Positions 34,074 through 42,176 of a stretch of DNA of 64,000 nucleotides are shown here, piece by piece. A program made the translations under genes and the position numbers. The stretch spans positions 14,869-78,868 of the forward strand of contig CAZUIM010000011.1 in the NCBI GenBank assembly GCA_964620325.1, written 5' to 3'. Source of the DNA: CAZMYM01 sp964620325 (GTDB taxonomy: Bacteria > Bipolaricaulota > Bipolaricaulia > UBA7950 > UBA9294). The stretch's first letter is position 1; every line of letters begins with the position of its first letter. The notes below the pieces were generated by a model, which did no database searches, was not told the origin of the DNA, and saw only the letters and a list, made by a program, of their open reading frames with translations.

Positions 34074-35797
34074 GTTCTGCGGAATCTTCGATCGAGGTCG
34101 TCCCGTTCGATGAAGAAGATGATCGGCCGCCCGTGCGGGCACGTGTACGGATTGTCGAGCATCATCAGGTTCTCCACCATCCGCTGAGCCTCCGTCAGGG
34201 TGAGGCGTTCGCCGGCCTTCACCGCTGCACTACAGGCCATCGCGCTCATCAGTCGATCGAACAGGGCCGACTCGAGGTCACCGTCCTCGTCGAGCGCGTC
34301 CGCCAGCTGCTCCGCGAGCTCTTGGAAGTCACGCTGGGACTGAACCTCGGCGAGCATCCTGGGGTACTCGCGAAACAGGAACGTTCCGCCCCCGAATTCC
34401 TCGAGGACGATGCCGACGCTCTGGAGCCGTTCGCGATGTGCCGAGAGGACGGTGGCGGTCTCGAAGGAGACCTCGACGCGGACCGGAAGGAGGAAGATCT
34501 GTCTCGGGATCCCGGACTCCTGCGCCTGCTTCCGGAGGCGCTCGTACAGGATGCGCTCGTGGGCGATGTGCTGATCGATGATTTCGAGTCCATCGGGTGT
34601 TTCGACCAACAAGTAGGTGAATTGCAGTTGCCCGATCACGCGACGGTCGCCCTGGACCCTCACTCTCTCCGCCTCTCGCTCCCGGGCGGTCGCGCCGACG
34701 GCGGAGCGGAGATCAAACGCTAGAGGCCTGGCGTTCACGTCGCGGACTTCGCTTGCGGCGCCGGTCGATCGACGGTCTCCCGCCTCCGGATGGAGGAAAG
34801 GGGCGACGACGTGCGACGAGGAAAGCGCCCGCTGGAGGGCGGCGGCGAGCGTGTCTTGTACGTGGCGCGACTCCGCAAAGCGGATCTCCTCTTTGCGAGG
34901 ATGGATGTTGACGTCGACCTTCTCCGGCGGAACGTCGATTCGAATGAAGCCGATCGGGAACCCCCCAGGTCGGAGGAGGCCGCGATAGGCGCTGGCGAGA
35001 ACGTAGGCGAGTCCGCGATCGGTGACGAGGCGCCCGTTGACGATGAACAGCTGGTCGCGCCGATTGCCCCGTCGAAGATCGGGCCGGCTGACGAATCCGG
35101 AGACCGACGTGTCGCCGCGGCTCGCCTCGACCGGGATGAGAGCCTTCACCACTTCCGTCCCGTAGAGCTGACCGATCCGCTCGAGCAGGGTCGAGGCAAC
35201 CGGCCCATCGAAGACCGATCGACCGTCGTGGGTCAGCCGCCAGCCAACCTCGTGCGCCAGCAAGGCGGTCCGCTGACAGACCCGGTTGACGTGGAGGAAC
35301 TCCGTTCTCGGTGTGCCGAGGAAGCGCGCGCGCGCTGGGAGATTGAAGAAGAGATCGCTCACTTCGATGGTCGTCCCGGGACCGCGCGCCTCCGGCCCGG
35401 CGCCCTCGACCGAACCGGCGGCGACGTGAAGGGCAAACGCCTCGACCGCGTCGCGCGGGCGGGAGACGATGCGGATCCTGGAGACGGCGGCGATGCTCGC
35501 CAACCCCTCGCCACGGAACCCGAGGGTGTGAATCGCCCCGAGGTCGTCCTCGGTCCGAATCTTGCTCGTGGCGTAGCGCTCGACGGAGAGGCGCAAGTCG
35601 TCCTCGTTCATGCCGACCCCGTCATCGCGAATCGTAATCGATGAGGTCCCACCGGCGACGATGTCGATCTCGACACGCTCACTTTTTGCGTCGATTGCGT
35701 TCTCGATCAGCTCTTTGACGACGGAGGCGGGACGCTCGATCACCTCTCCGGCAGCGATCTTCCGGGTCAGCTCCTCCGTCAGACGTACGATCGCCAT
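34070..35797 (-). CDS. mutL: DNA mismatch repair protein MutL
   Basis: A 575-residue MutL. The N-terminal GHKL ATPase has IAAGEVIERPASVVKELIENA, DDGVGM, ATSKI and GFRGEGLASI. A linker (about 335-385) leads to the C-terminal dimerisation domain, which carries an endonuclease-type motif DQHIAHERILYE (the usual DQHA has Ile in place of Ala) and the closing CPHGRPIIF. It should therefore nick DNA, unlike E. coli MutL. No mutS is adjacent. The ATG has no Shine-Dalgarno and a -10 lies 9 nt upstream. Confidence 0.95.
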   Translation of the reverse strand: MAIVRLTEELTRKIAAGEVIERPASVVKELIENAIDAKSERVEIDIVAGGTSSITIRDDGVGMNEDDLRLSVERYATSKIRTEDDLGAIHTLGFRGEGLASIAAVSRIRIVSRPRDAVEAFALHVAAGSVEGAGPEARGPGTTIEVSDLFFNLPARARFLGTPRTEFLHVNRVCQRTALLAHEVGWRLTHDGRSVFDGPVASTLLERIGQLYGTEVVKALIPVEASRGDTSVSGFVSRPDLRRGNRRDQLFIVNGRLVTDRGLAYVLASAYRGLLRPGGFPIGFIRIDVPPEKVDVNIHPRKEEIRFAESRHVQDTLAAALQRALSSSHVVAPFLHPEAGDRRSTGAASEVRDVNARPLAFDLRSAVGATAREREAERVRVQGDRRVIGQLQFTYLLVETPDGLEIIDQHIAHERILYERLRKQAQESGIPRQIFLLPVRVEVSFETATVLSAHRERLQSVGIVLEEFGGGTFLFREYPRMLAEVQSQRDFQELAEQLADALDEDGDLESALFDRLMSAMACSAAVKAGERLTLTEAQRMVENLMMLDNPYTCPHGRPIIFFIERDDLDRRFRRT

Positions 35798-35806
35798 GGC
35801 GAAAGA

Positions 35807-35871
35807 AGGCTACTCGATCGCTCCGGTTCTCACAATCGGCGTTTGCCCCCCGTCAGGCACTTGCGTATCGT
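35807..35871. promoter_or_regulatory. Divergent near-leaderless promoters of mutL and the HTH gene
   Basis: Minus strand: TTGTGA (35830-35835), 17 bp, TAGCCT (35807-35812), 9 nt before the mutL ATG. Plus strand: TTGCCC (35843-35848), 17 bp, TATCGT (35866-35871), 10 nt before the HTH-protein ATG. Both transcripts would have leaders of only a few nucleotides. Confidence 0.5.
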
Positions 35872-35881
35872 TTTCGGCAGA

Positions 35882-36340
35882 ATGCACACGATTACGAGTC
35901 TCAGGAAGGCCCTCGACCTGTCAACGACAAACCAGGTCCGCAATCGGATCGATGCCGTCAAAGACGTGCTGGCCGATCATCTCCGTCGAGGACCGAACAA
36001 CCAGATTCTTCTCACCGACGAAGGCCTCGGAACCCTCCGGCGGTTGCAGGAGTTGTACGATAGTGGACTAACCATGGCAGAGGCGAGTGAAGTTATACGC
36101 ACTACGGCCGATCGTAAGGGTATTCGGAACACAGAGGAATCCGATCGTTACGCATCAAACCCGACTATTCCTAGTCCGCCGGGTGTTCTCATCGACGCAC
36201 TTCGCGATGAGATCGCATTCTTGCGCAAGCGGGTCTCGTTCTTGGAAGAGGAACTCCGCGCTCGCGCCCGACGCGAGGGTGAAACGTCGGAGGGCTCGGC
36301 ATGGTGGGAGCGATTGCGAGGTGAGGTCGATGCATCTTAG
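35882..36340 (+). CDS. HTH (MerR-like winged helix) protein with C-terminal coiled coil
   Basis: A 152-residue protein. Residues 1-70 look like a winged HTH of the MerR general type (ITSLRKALDLSTTNQVRNRI, then a wing and TLRRLQELYDSGLTMAEASEVI). A Ser/Pro-rich linker and a coiled coil follow (LRDEIAFLRKRVSFLEEELRA). It may dimerise through the coil and bind DNA. The middle section uses more AT-rich codons than its neighbours. It overlaps the HD-domain gene by 11 bp, so the two should act together. Confidence 0.65.
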   Translation: MHTITSLRKALDLSTTNQVRNRIDAVKDVLADHLRRGPNNQILLTDEGLGTLRRLQELYDSGLTMAEASEVIRTTADRKGIRNTEESDRYASNPTIPSPPGVLIDALRDEIAFLRKRVSFLEEELRARARREGETSEGSAWWERLRGEVDAS

Positions 36341-37103
36341 GGTGCCAACGCGTGGAAACGAGACCCTCGAGCGGTTGGTCGAGCGCCTCGCGAAGTCGCA
36401 AGCGCTCGACGCGCTCTGGACTGCGTCGAACGTCACCGCGATCGATCGGATGGAGATCAACGATCACGGGCCGATCCACGTCCGGATCATCAGCAACATC
36501 GCATTGAAGCTCCTTCGCCTCCTCGTCGACGCGGGCGTGACGCCGAGCGTCGTGAAGGATCACGAGCTTCGTGTGGATGACGCCGAGGTCGTCGTCATCC
36601 TCGCGTCGGCGCTGCACGACATCGGCCACGTGATTCATCGATCGGATCACGAGGCCCTCTCCCTCGTACTCGCCGCCCCTCTCATCGATGAGCTTCTGGA
36701 CGGGCTCTACGGCGAGCGGACGAGAACGATCATCAAAGGGGAGACCCTCCACGCGATCTACACGCATCAACGAGAGCTTCAGCCGCTCACCCTCGAGGCG
36801 GGGATCGTCAAGGTCGCTGACGCGCTCGACATGGAGTCGGGACGAGCGCGGATCCCCTTCTCGATCGGCCGGCTCAGCATCCATTCGGTCTCGGCGATGG
36901 CGATTCGGAAGGTGACCCTCACGGCCGGCGAGGCTCGCCCGATCAAGATCTCGATCGAGATGTCGAACTCCGCCGGCATCTACCAGCTCGACAACCTTCT
37001 CCGGGAGAAGTTGAAGAACTCGACGCTCGCCCCATACGTCGAGGTGATCGCCGAGATCGCCGGAGACGAGGAGAAGATCGTCGAGCGGTATTCGATCGAC
37101 TGA
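36330..37103 (+). CDS. HD-domain phosphohydrolase
   Basis: A 257-residue HD-superfamily protein. The first metal His is likely in NDHGPIHV, the HD pair is in ALHDIGHVIHRSDHE, a later His is in LHAIYTH, and the final Asp is in KVADALDME. These fit a metal-dependent phosphohydrolase acting on nucleotides or related phosphoesters. The C-terminal half is beta-alpha and not recognised. Coupling to an HTH/coiled-coil protein suggests a regulatory or nucleotide-signal role. GAGGT lies 3-7 bp before the ATG. Confidence 0.82.
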   Translation: MHLRVPTRGNETLERLVERLAKSQALDALWTASNVTAIDRMEINDHGPIHVRIISNIALKLLRLLVDAGVTPSVVKDHELRVDDAEVVVILASALHDIGHVIHRSDHEALSLVLAAPLIDELLDGLYGERTRTIIKGETLHAIYTHQRELQPLTLEAGIVKVADALDMESGRARIPFSIGRLSIHSVSAMAIRKVTLTAGEARPIKISIEMSNSAGIYQLDNLLREKLKNSTLAPYVEVIAEIAGDEEKIVERYSID

Positions 37104-37238
37104 GAGGCCCGTAAACGGCCTCGACCGGCTCCGGCCGACTTCACTACGGGTCACTGCTGCCTTGTCACTCCATCGGTACGCGCGCGTCGGATGGAGACAG
37201 TGTCGTTCGGTAGGCCCTTTGCGACGCGTTCGCGCCGA

Positions 37239-37270
37239 TGTCGCAACAAAAGTACCCTTTTGTTGCGACA
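37239..37270. repeat. Perfect 14-bp inverted repeat
   Basis: TGTCGCAACAAAAG and its exact complement CTTTTGTTGCGACA flank a TACC loop. The inner part is AT-rich in a GC-rich setting. It could be a terminator for the HTH-HD operon, which ends 136 bp before it, although no run of T follows on either strand. It could instead be a recombinase or other protein site, since the tandem repeats and recombinase follow. The rest of 37104-37371 shows no gene. Confidence 0.85.
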
Positions 37271-37371
37271 GTCATCACCAGCCTCGTCGCTCCAGCGACT
37301 TACCCTTCCGGGCGATTCGGCCGACGCGGGACCGGACGCCGCCGCGTCCAACGCTACGCGAGGACGAGGCT

Positions 37372-37640
37372 CCGTCCGAGGCGAAGCGAGGAGGGACTCT
37401 TCCGTCCGAGGCGAAGCGAGGAGGGACTCTCCGTCCGAGGCGAAGCGAGGAGGGACNNNNNNNNNNNNNNNNNNNNNNNNNNNNNNNNNNNNNNNNNNNN
37501 NNNNNNNNNNNNNNNNNNNNNNNNNNNNNNNNNNNNNNNNNNNNNNNNNNNNNNNNCCGTCCGAGGCGAAGCGAGGAGGGACTCTCCGTCCGAGGCGAAG
37601 CGAGGAGGGACTCTCCGTCCGAGGCGAAGCGAGGAGGGAC
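37372..37640 (+). repeat. 29-bp tandem direct repeats interrupted by the assembly gap
   Basis: Identical units begin at 37372, 37402, 37431, and after the gap at 37557, 37586 and 37615. Each starts CCGTCCGAGG, contains GGCGAAGCGAGG and ends GAGGGACTCT; the first interval has one extra T, and the last unit runs straight into the recombinase start codon. There are no spacers. Every unit contains GAGGAGGGA, a Shine-Dalgarno-like stretch, and GCGAAGC, a heptamer known to form a very stable DNA mini-hairpin. The array is probably longer than six copies. Confidence 0.95.
37457..37556. other. Assembly gap of 100 N
   Basis: Exactly 100 N bases lie inside the tandem array, with the same repeat on both edges in the same orientation. 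The round number indicates a scaffolding placeholder, so the true length and content are unknown. Assemblers usually break at long perfect tandem repeats. Confidence 0.98.
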
Positions 37641-37641
37641 C

Positions 37642-38259
37642 ATGCCACTCGAAGTGACCCACGAGGATTTCCTCACGCCCGATCAGGTGATCGCGCTGAA
37701 GGAGTTCTGTCGAGCGCGGGCCGAGGAGGCGGTCGTGGACGGTCGCGAACACCCGATCCGGGACTGGGCGATCTTGCACGTCGCGCTCGACGCCGGACTT
37801 CGCGTCTCGGAGATCTGCGCGTTGGAGATCCGCGACGTGATCCTCGATGCTCACCATGCCTCCCTCATCGTTCGTTGCGGAAAGGGAGAGAAGAAGCGAG
37901 GGGTTCGCGTCGGTTCCTCGCTGCGCGATCACCTGGCGGCGTTCATCGCCTGGAAAGAGAGGGTCGGGGAGTCGACGGGCGGTCGTGCGCCTCTCTTCGT
38001 ATCGTCACGGCGCGGACCGCTGACCAGAACGGCCATCTACCGCATCTTCCGGAACCAGGCGGAAGCCGTGGGCATTCCGAAGCGCTTCTCGATCCACTCG
38101 TGCCGGCACACCTACGCGTCGATGCTCTATCGAGCGTCGAACTTCAATCTGCGTCTCGTCCAGAAGCAGCTGGGACACCGGTCGATCCAGACGACGCAGA
38201 TCTACGCCGACGTGCTCAGCGAGGACGCGGCCGTCGCGGTAGAGAGTCTGCCGCAGTAG
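37642..38259 (+). CDS. Minimal tyrosine recombinase (catalytic domain only)
   Basis: A 205-residue phage-integrase-family protein. All catalytic residues are seen: Arg in DAGLRVSEI, Lys in the GKGEKKRG hairpin, HxxR in HSCRHTYAS, His in LGHRS and the nucleophile Tyr in TTQIYADVL. It lacks the N-terminal SAM-like core-binding domain present in XerC/D (usual length about 300). The ATG lies 5 bp after the GGAGG of the last 29-bp repeat, so the repeat supplies its ribosome site. If the true gene starts inside the gap it would be longer, but the last repeat is not a multiple of three. Confidence 0.85.
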   Translation: MPLEVTHEDFLTPDQVIALKEFCRARAEEAVVDGREHPIRDWAILHVALDAGLRVSEICALEIRDVILDAHHASLIVRCGKGEKKRGVRVGSSLRDHLAAFIAWKERVGESTGGRAPLFVSSRRGPLTRTAIYRIFRNQAEAVGIPKRFSIHSCRHTYASMLYRASNFNLRLVQKQLGHRSIQTTQIYADVLSEDAAVAVESLPQ

Positions 38260-38276
38260 CCGGAATGGCCGTCGGC

Positions 38277-38304
38277 TTGACATCTCTTTCGCAGACAGCA
38301 TAAT
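38277..38304 (+). promoter_or_regulatory. Promoter of the MoxR/VWA operon
   Basis: A perfect TTGACA (38277-38282), a 16-bp spacer and CATAAT (38299-38304) lie 18 bp after the recombinase stop and about 70 bp before the first gene of the operon. Confidence 0.6.
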
Positions 38305-38372
38305 CTCCACCGGTTGGGCCCCCCTTAAGCGTGTCGCAGTCTCCTTTGCTGGCGCGCGGAAGAGGGATACGC

Positions 38373-40088
38373 ATGCTCCGAAGCGATCGCCGCCTCCGAC
38401 GAGTCCTCACCGTGGTGATTCTCCTCTCCGCCAGTTGCGCCGGCGGCGCGGTGCCGACGCTCGATGCGAGGATCGGTTTCGCTTCCACCGTCGTCGCACG
38501 CTTGAACGCACCGGTCCGGGTGACGGTCTCCGGCCTCGAAGAGACGATCTCCGGGTCCCTCCGGATCGTTCAGTACGTCGGGATCCTCTCCGAATCATCC
38601 GAGGAGGTGTCTATCGAACTGACGTCGGGGACGGTCGATGCGGCGACCTACGAGAGCTCGATTCCGATCTACGATCCACTGAACCCCGTCGACGTGATTC
38701 TGACCGACTCCAACGGCCACGTTCTGGCCGCACAGCAGCTGAACTTCCGCCTGTTCACACGTTCAGCGCCGTTTCCGCTGGTCTGCGAGACGGCCCTCGA
38801 CCTCGGAGGCACCGAGATTCGCGTCGGGCCGGCGGAGCTTCCCTGGGAATGGTGGGCGTACGAGGCGGTCGACAGCCTGTGGCTCGGCGGAGCGTCGATC
38901 TCGCGCCCCGCCTGGGAAGCGATCTCGCGATGGGTGCTCGCCGGCGGGTCGCTCGTGATGTTCACCGGATCGGATGTCTTCAAGTTCGACCCGACGTTCC
39001 TCGAGGCGCTGTTCCCTCTCGAGGGGGCGACGCTCGAAGCGACCGCCGAGGGCGTCCCATTCGTGGAGGCCCGGCTTCCGGCGGACGCGGAGACGCTGTT
39101 GTGGAGGGACGACGGGACGCCGCTCGTCCACGTAAGATCATTCGGTGCCGGGTCGGTAGCCGTGGTGACGGTCCGCGCGGCCGACTTGACGGTCGAGGAG
39201 ACGCGGAGGCTCGCCTCGCGCACGCGCTCGTCCGACCTCATCTCGATGCAGCTGCCATCCTGGACCTTGCAGGGGCAGATTCGGGTCCCCAGGCCGAATT
39301 ACCTTGTTGCGCCGATCGTCGTGATGGCGATGATCGGAGGGCTCGTTGGAGGTCGCGCGATGGCTCGCCGGCGGCTCCACGTCGGAGGACGAGCGGGTCG
39401 CGGCGGGCTCGTCGTCGTCGCGATCGTCGCGGTAGCCGCGTCAGTCTTCTCCGGTTTCTATACAAACCGGGCGAAACAGCTAGTCGAACTTTATCAGTGC
39501 AATACGATATTGGACGTCTATGTCTCTGTCGGTACACGCATTGTTTCGCACACTATCTTCGCGCCCGGGTTCCCGTTGGACATCGGACTACCCCGCGAGC
39601 GGCTCAGCGTCCCGACCTACGCGCTGATTCGAACGGTCAGGCGCGCCGCCTTCGGCTCCAGGGCGACGGCCGACGTCCTCGAGGTCCCTCTCGCCGCCGG
39701 TGAGAGTCGCCACCTTCGATCGTATGGGGACGCTCGACCGTCGATCGAGTTGACGGTCTCCGGCCGGGAGGCGACGATCGAGAATCACCTCGAACGGACG
39801 CTCGATCGAGCCTATGTGATCGTGGACGGTCTGCTGTACCGCGTCGGAGAGGTCCCTCCGGGAGTGCGAACCGTCGCGCTCCAGGGGGGAGTGGCCGCCT
39901 GGTCGCTTCGAGGCGTCGACCGGTCCGGCTACGCGGACGGGCTGAAGGCGATCGAGGCGGCGTTCTCGTTCGAGCAGGGGGGTTGGGTCGTCGCGGTCAC
40001 GGACGAGACGTCGATTCGATCCGGCGTGCAGACCGAGGAAAAAGTGAGGGACGTTCACTACTACGTCGTGCAAGGAGTTACGGAATGA
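38373..40088 (+). CDS. Membrane protein, first gene of MoxR/VWA operon
   Basis: A 571-residue protein. A signal peptide or lipoprotein signal (VVILLSASCAGG) precedes a large extracytoplasmic beta/alpha region (about 30-310), two central membrane helices (about 320-370) and a C-terminal extracytoplasmic-type domain. The segment WEAISRWVLAGGSLVMFTG recalls the GATase-like fold of DUF4350/VWA-associated membrane proteins. The start at 38373 has GAGGGA 7 bp upstream. About 39455-39560 is distinctly AT-richer with different codon use. It is coupled by overlap to the next gene; its role in the complex is unknown. Confidence 0.7.
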   Translation: MLRSDRRLRRVLTVVILLSASCAGGAVPTLDARIGFASTVVARLNAPVRVTVSGLEETISGSLRIVQYVGILSESSEEVSIELTSGTVDAATYESSIPIYDPLNPVDVILTDSNGHVLAAQQLNFRLFTRSAPFPLVCETALDLGGTEIRVGPAELPWEWWAYEAVDSLWLGGASISRPAWEAISRWVLAGGSLVMFTGSDVFKFDPTFLEALFPLEGATLEATAEGVPFVEARLPADAETLLWRDDGTPLVHVRSFGAGSVAVVTVRAADLTVEETRRLASRTRSSDLISMQLPSWTLQGQIRVPRPNYLVAPIVVMAMIGGLVGGRAMARRRLHVGGRAGRGGLVVVAIVAVAASVFSGFYTNRAKQLVELYQCNTILDVYVSVGTRIVSHTIFAPGFPLDIGLPRERLSVPTYALIRTVRRAAFGSRATADVLEVPLAAGESRHLRSYGDARPSIELTVSGREATIENHLERTLDRAYVIVDGLLYRVGEVPPGVRTVALQGGVAAWSLRGVDRSGYADGLKAIEAAFSFEQGGWVVAVTDETSIRSGVQTEEKVRDVHYYVVQGVTE

Positions 40089-40765
40089 TGAACGATTCCA
40101 ACGTCGCGCCGGGCCAAGGGAGCTACACCGCGTATGCGTGGCTTCTGGCGCTTGTCGGCGTCGCCCTCGTCTTCTCGATGCCCTCGGCGACGTACGTGCG
40201 TGAGCTCCTCGCCTCTCCGCTGCGTCGTTCGTCTCCGACGGTCTTCTTCGCGGCGTACTTGGTTGTGTTTGCGATGTTCGGACTCAACCGAGGTGCTGCG
40301 GGCGTTCCCCTCCGCATCGGGGCTCACCAGGGCGTGAGGACCGCGCTCTTTCAGGTTCTGTTCGGGCAGTTTCTGCTTTCGCCCTACCTGATCTACGTCC
40401 GAATCATTCTCCTTCCCAGCGATCAGCCGGCGATCGCGCTGATCGCCGTCTACGGCCTTGTAGTCGGTCTGCTCTGCACGTTCGTCGGGTACACGCTCGA
40501 AGTCTGGGGAACCGGGCGGGGGATCCACACGGCGGTGCACCGCTACACGTTCGGGCTCGTGTACTTCGCCGCTCCCCTCCTCGCGCTCCTCCTGGAGGAG
40601 CCGATCGCCACCGCCGTGGTCCTCAGCCCGTATGGATTTCTCAGTCGAGTCTTGGACAGCCCTTCGCCCTCCGAGCTCGCGCTCGCTTTCACGGTCCCTG
40701 CGACCGCGGCGCTCTTGGTCTGGGTGGTCGCGCGCAGGATGGTCATGAGGTATCAGAGTGTCTGA
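40085..40765 (+). CDS. Multi-pass membrane protein of the MoxR/VWA operon
   Basis: A 226-residue hydrophobic protein with about seven transmembrane helices, spanning the chain almost continuously, and no long soluble part. The first of two ATG codons overlaps the previous stop, and AAGGAG lies just upstream. It starts 8 bp before the end of the next gene's first codons, so the whole set is one operon. The pattern of paired helices resembles ABC-2-type permeases, but no partner ATPase is present. Function unknown. Confidence 0.7.
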   Translation: MMNDSNVAPGQGSYTAYAWLLALVGVALVFSMPSATYVRELLASPLRRSSPTVFFAAYLVVFAMFGLNRGAAGVPLRIGAHQGVRTALFQVLFGQFLLSPYLIYVRIILLPSDQPAIALIAVYGLVVGLLCTFVGYTLEVWGTGRGIHTAVHRYTFGLVYFAAPLLALLLEEPIATAVVLSPYGFLSRVLDSPSPSELALAFTVPATAALLVWVVARRMVMRYQSV

Positions 40766-42176
40766 CGTTGACCGCCTGTTCGAAGCACTCGGCCGAAAGG
40801 CCCGCCGCGTCCAACTGGCGAGCGCCTTCGCGGTCGCACTCCCGATCGCTTCCGGAGGGCTGATTCTGGTGACGTTCGCCCTGCAGCTGTTCCGATTCCC
40901 ATGGGCCCTCGCGGTTGGGTACGGCCCGGCGGCCGCGGCCGCGGCGGCCCTCGCGGCAGCCGGGTGGGCCGTCCTCGTCGGCCTTCGCCCGCTTCATCTG
41001 CCGCGGTTGCTGTACGCCCTCGACACGCAGATCGAGTCGGGCGCCCGTCTCAGCTCTCTGTACGAGCTTCGGCGGAGCGGCGGAAGTCGCGTGTTCGAGC
41101 GGGCCCTCGCCCCGCTCGTCGAGGCCCGCGCTGAGGAGTACGTCGAGCGGATCCGCGTCGGAAGAGGCCATCGCTTTGCGATCGTGCTCGGTCTGATCGT
41201 CCTCGGTGTTCTCATCTGCTCGCCCTGGATCGCCGGTGCGCTGCGCTCCGGCGACGCGCACGACGCTATCGAGGTGGAGACCGCCGGAACGATCGTCGCC
41301 CCGACCGAACAGGAGTCGTCGGCCGCGCCAGAGGCTTCCGCGGCACGCGAAGATCAATCGGACTCGGCGTCCGACGAGGGACTCGTGCTCGATGACGTCC
41401 TCAAGAGCTTGAGAACGAGTCGCTCGGGTGAGGAGCAGCAAGTCGACGAGCTCTCCGCATTCGACGAGGCGGAGGACCGCGCCCGTCGGGGAGCGCCGTC
41501 GTTGACCGAGACCCTGACCGAGATCTCCGAACGGATGCGAAGCACCGGAAGCGGCGCGCTGACCGACGCCGAACGCGGAGCGATCAGCAAGATTCAGTCG
41601 GAGGCTCCTCCACCGGTCGCGTCGGAGTTGGAGGGACTCCTCGACGAGACCGACCCGGAGGCGACGGAAGCCCGGATCGAGCGGTTGCTCGAATCCGGAA
41701 CGGCCTTCCCTGAGAGCGAGATGGACGAATCGACCTCGGCGATGGACGCCGACGGGGGCGATCTGGAGACGGGCAGCTCGACCGCCGCAGACGGGAGTCC
41801 CGGGGAGGGAGCCGAATCGGCGGCATCGACGGCGACCGACGGCCTCGAGGGCGGATCGGGCGAGGGAGAGGCGGCCCAAACCGGAGAAGACGACGCACCA
41901 TCTTATCCGATAAGCGATGTAGAAGATGCCGAGGGGGGGGGGCCGGACCTCGTCGAGGCCGGACTTCCGTCGCGGTTCGGCGAGCGTGGGGAGATCATCG
42001 AGTACATCACGAAAGGCGTGCCGATCGAGCCACCGGCAGAGAGCTCGGCCGAGTCGGCCTCGTTCGTCGTCGACTTCGAGCGGATGCGATCGATCCTCGA
42101 CGATCGTCCGATTCCGACCGACGCATACGAGATCGTGAAGCGGTACTTCGAGACGATCAGTGAGGGAGGACCATGA
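40758..42176 (+). CDS. Membrane-anchored acidic protein of the MoxR/VWA operon
   Basis: A 472-residue protein. Two N-terminal membrane helices (about 21-44 and 51-72) and a third near 137-155 are followed by more than 250 residues of acidic, Ser/Gly/Ala-rich, probably disordered chain (for example DGSPGEGAESAAS). A short ordered C-terminus (SFVVDFERMRSILDD...YFETISEGG) resembles the tails of DUF4175/DUF4129-like proteins in such operons. The GTG start overlaps the gene before it. It may hold the complex at the membrane. Confidence 0.65.
   Translation: MSDVDRLFEALGRKARRVQLASAFAVALPIASGGLILVTFALQLFRFPWALAVGYGPAAAAAAALAAAGWAVLVGLRPLHLPRLLYALDTQIESGARLSSLYELRRSGGSRVFERALAPLVEARAEEYVERIRVGRGHRFAIVLGLIVLGVLICSPWIAGALRSGDAHDAIEVETAGTIVAPTEQESSAAPEASAAREDQSDSASDEGLVLDDVLKSLRTSRSGEEQQVDELSAFDEAEDRARRGAPSLTETLTEISERMRSTGSGALTDAERGAISKIQSEAPPPVASELEGLLDETDPEATEARIERLLESGTAFPESEMDESTSAMDADGGDLETGSSTAADGSPGEGAESAASTATDGLEGGSGEGEAAQTGEDDAPSYPISDVEDAEGGGPDLVEAGLPSRFGERGEIIEYITKGVPIEPPAESSAESASFVVDFERMRSILDDRPIPTDAYEIVKRYFETISEGGP

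Noticed and set aside
37372..37640. CRISPR array
   Set aside because: The repeats touch each other without spacers, and no cas gene is in the window.
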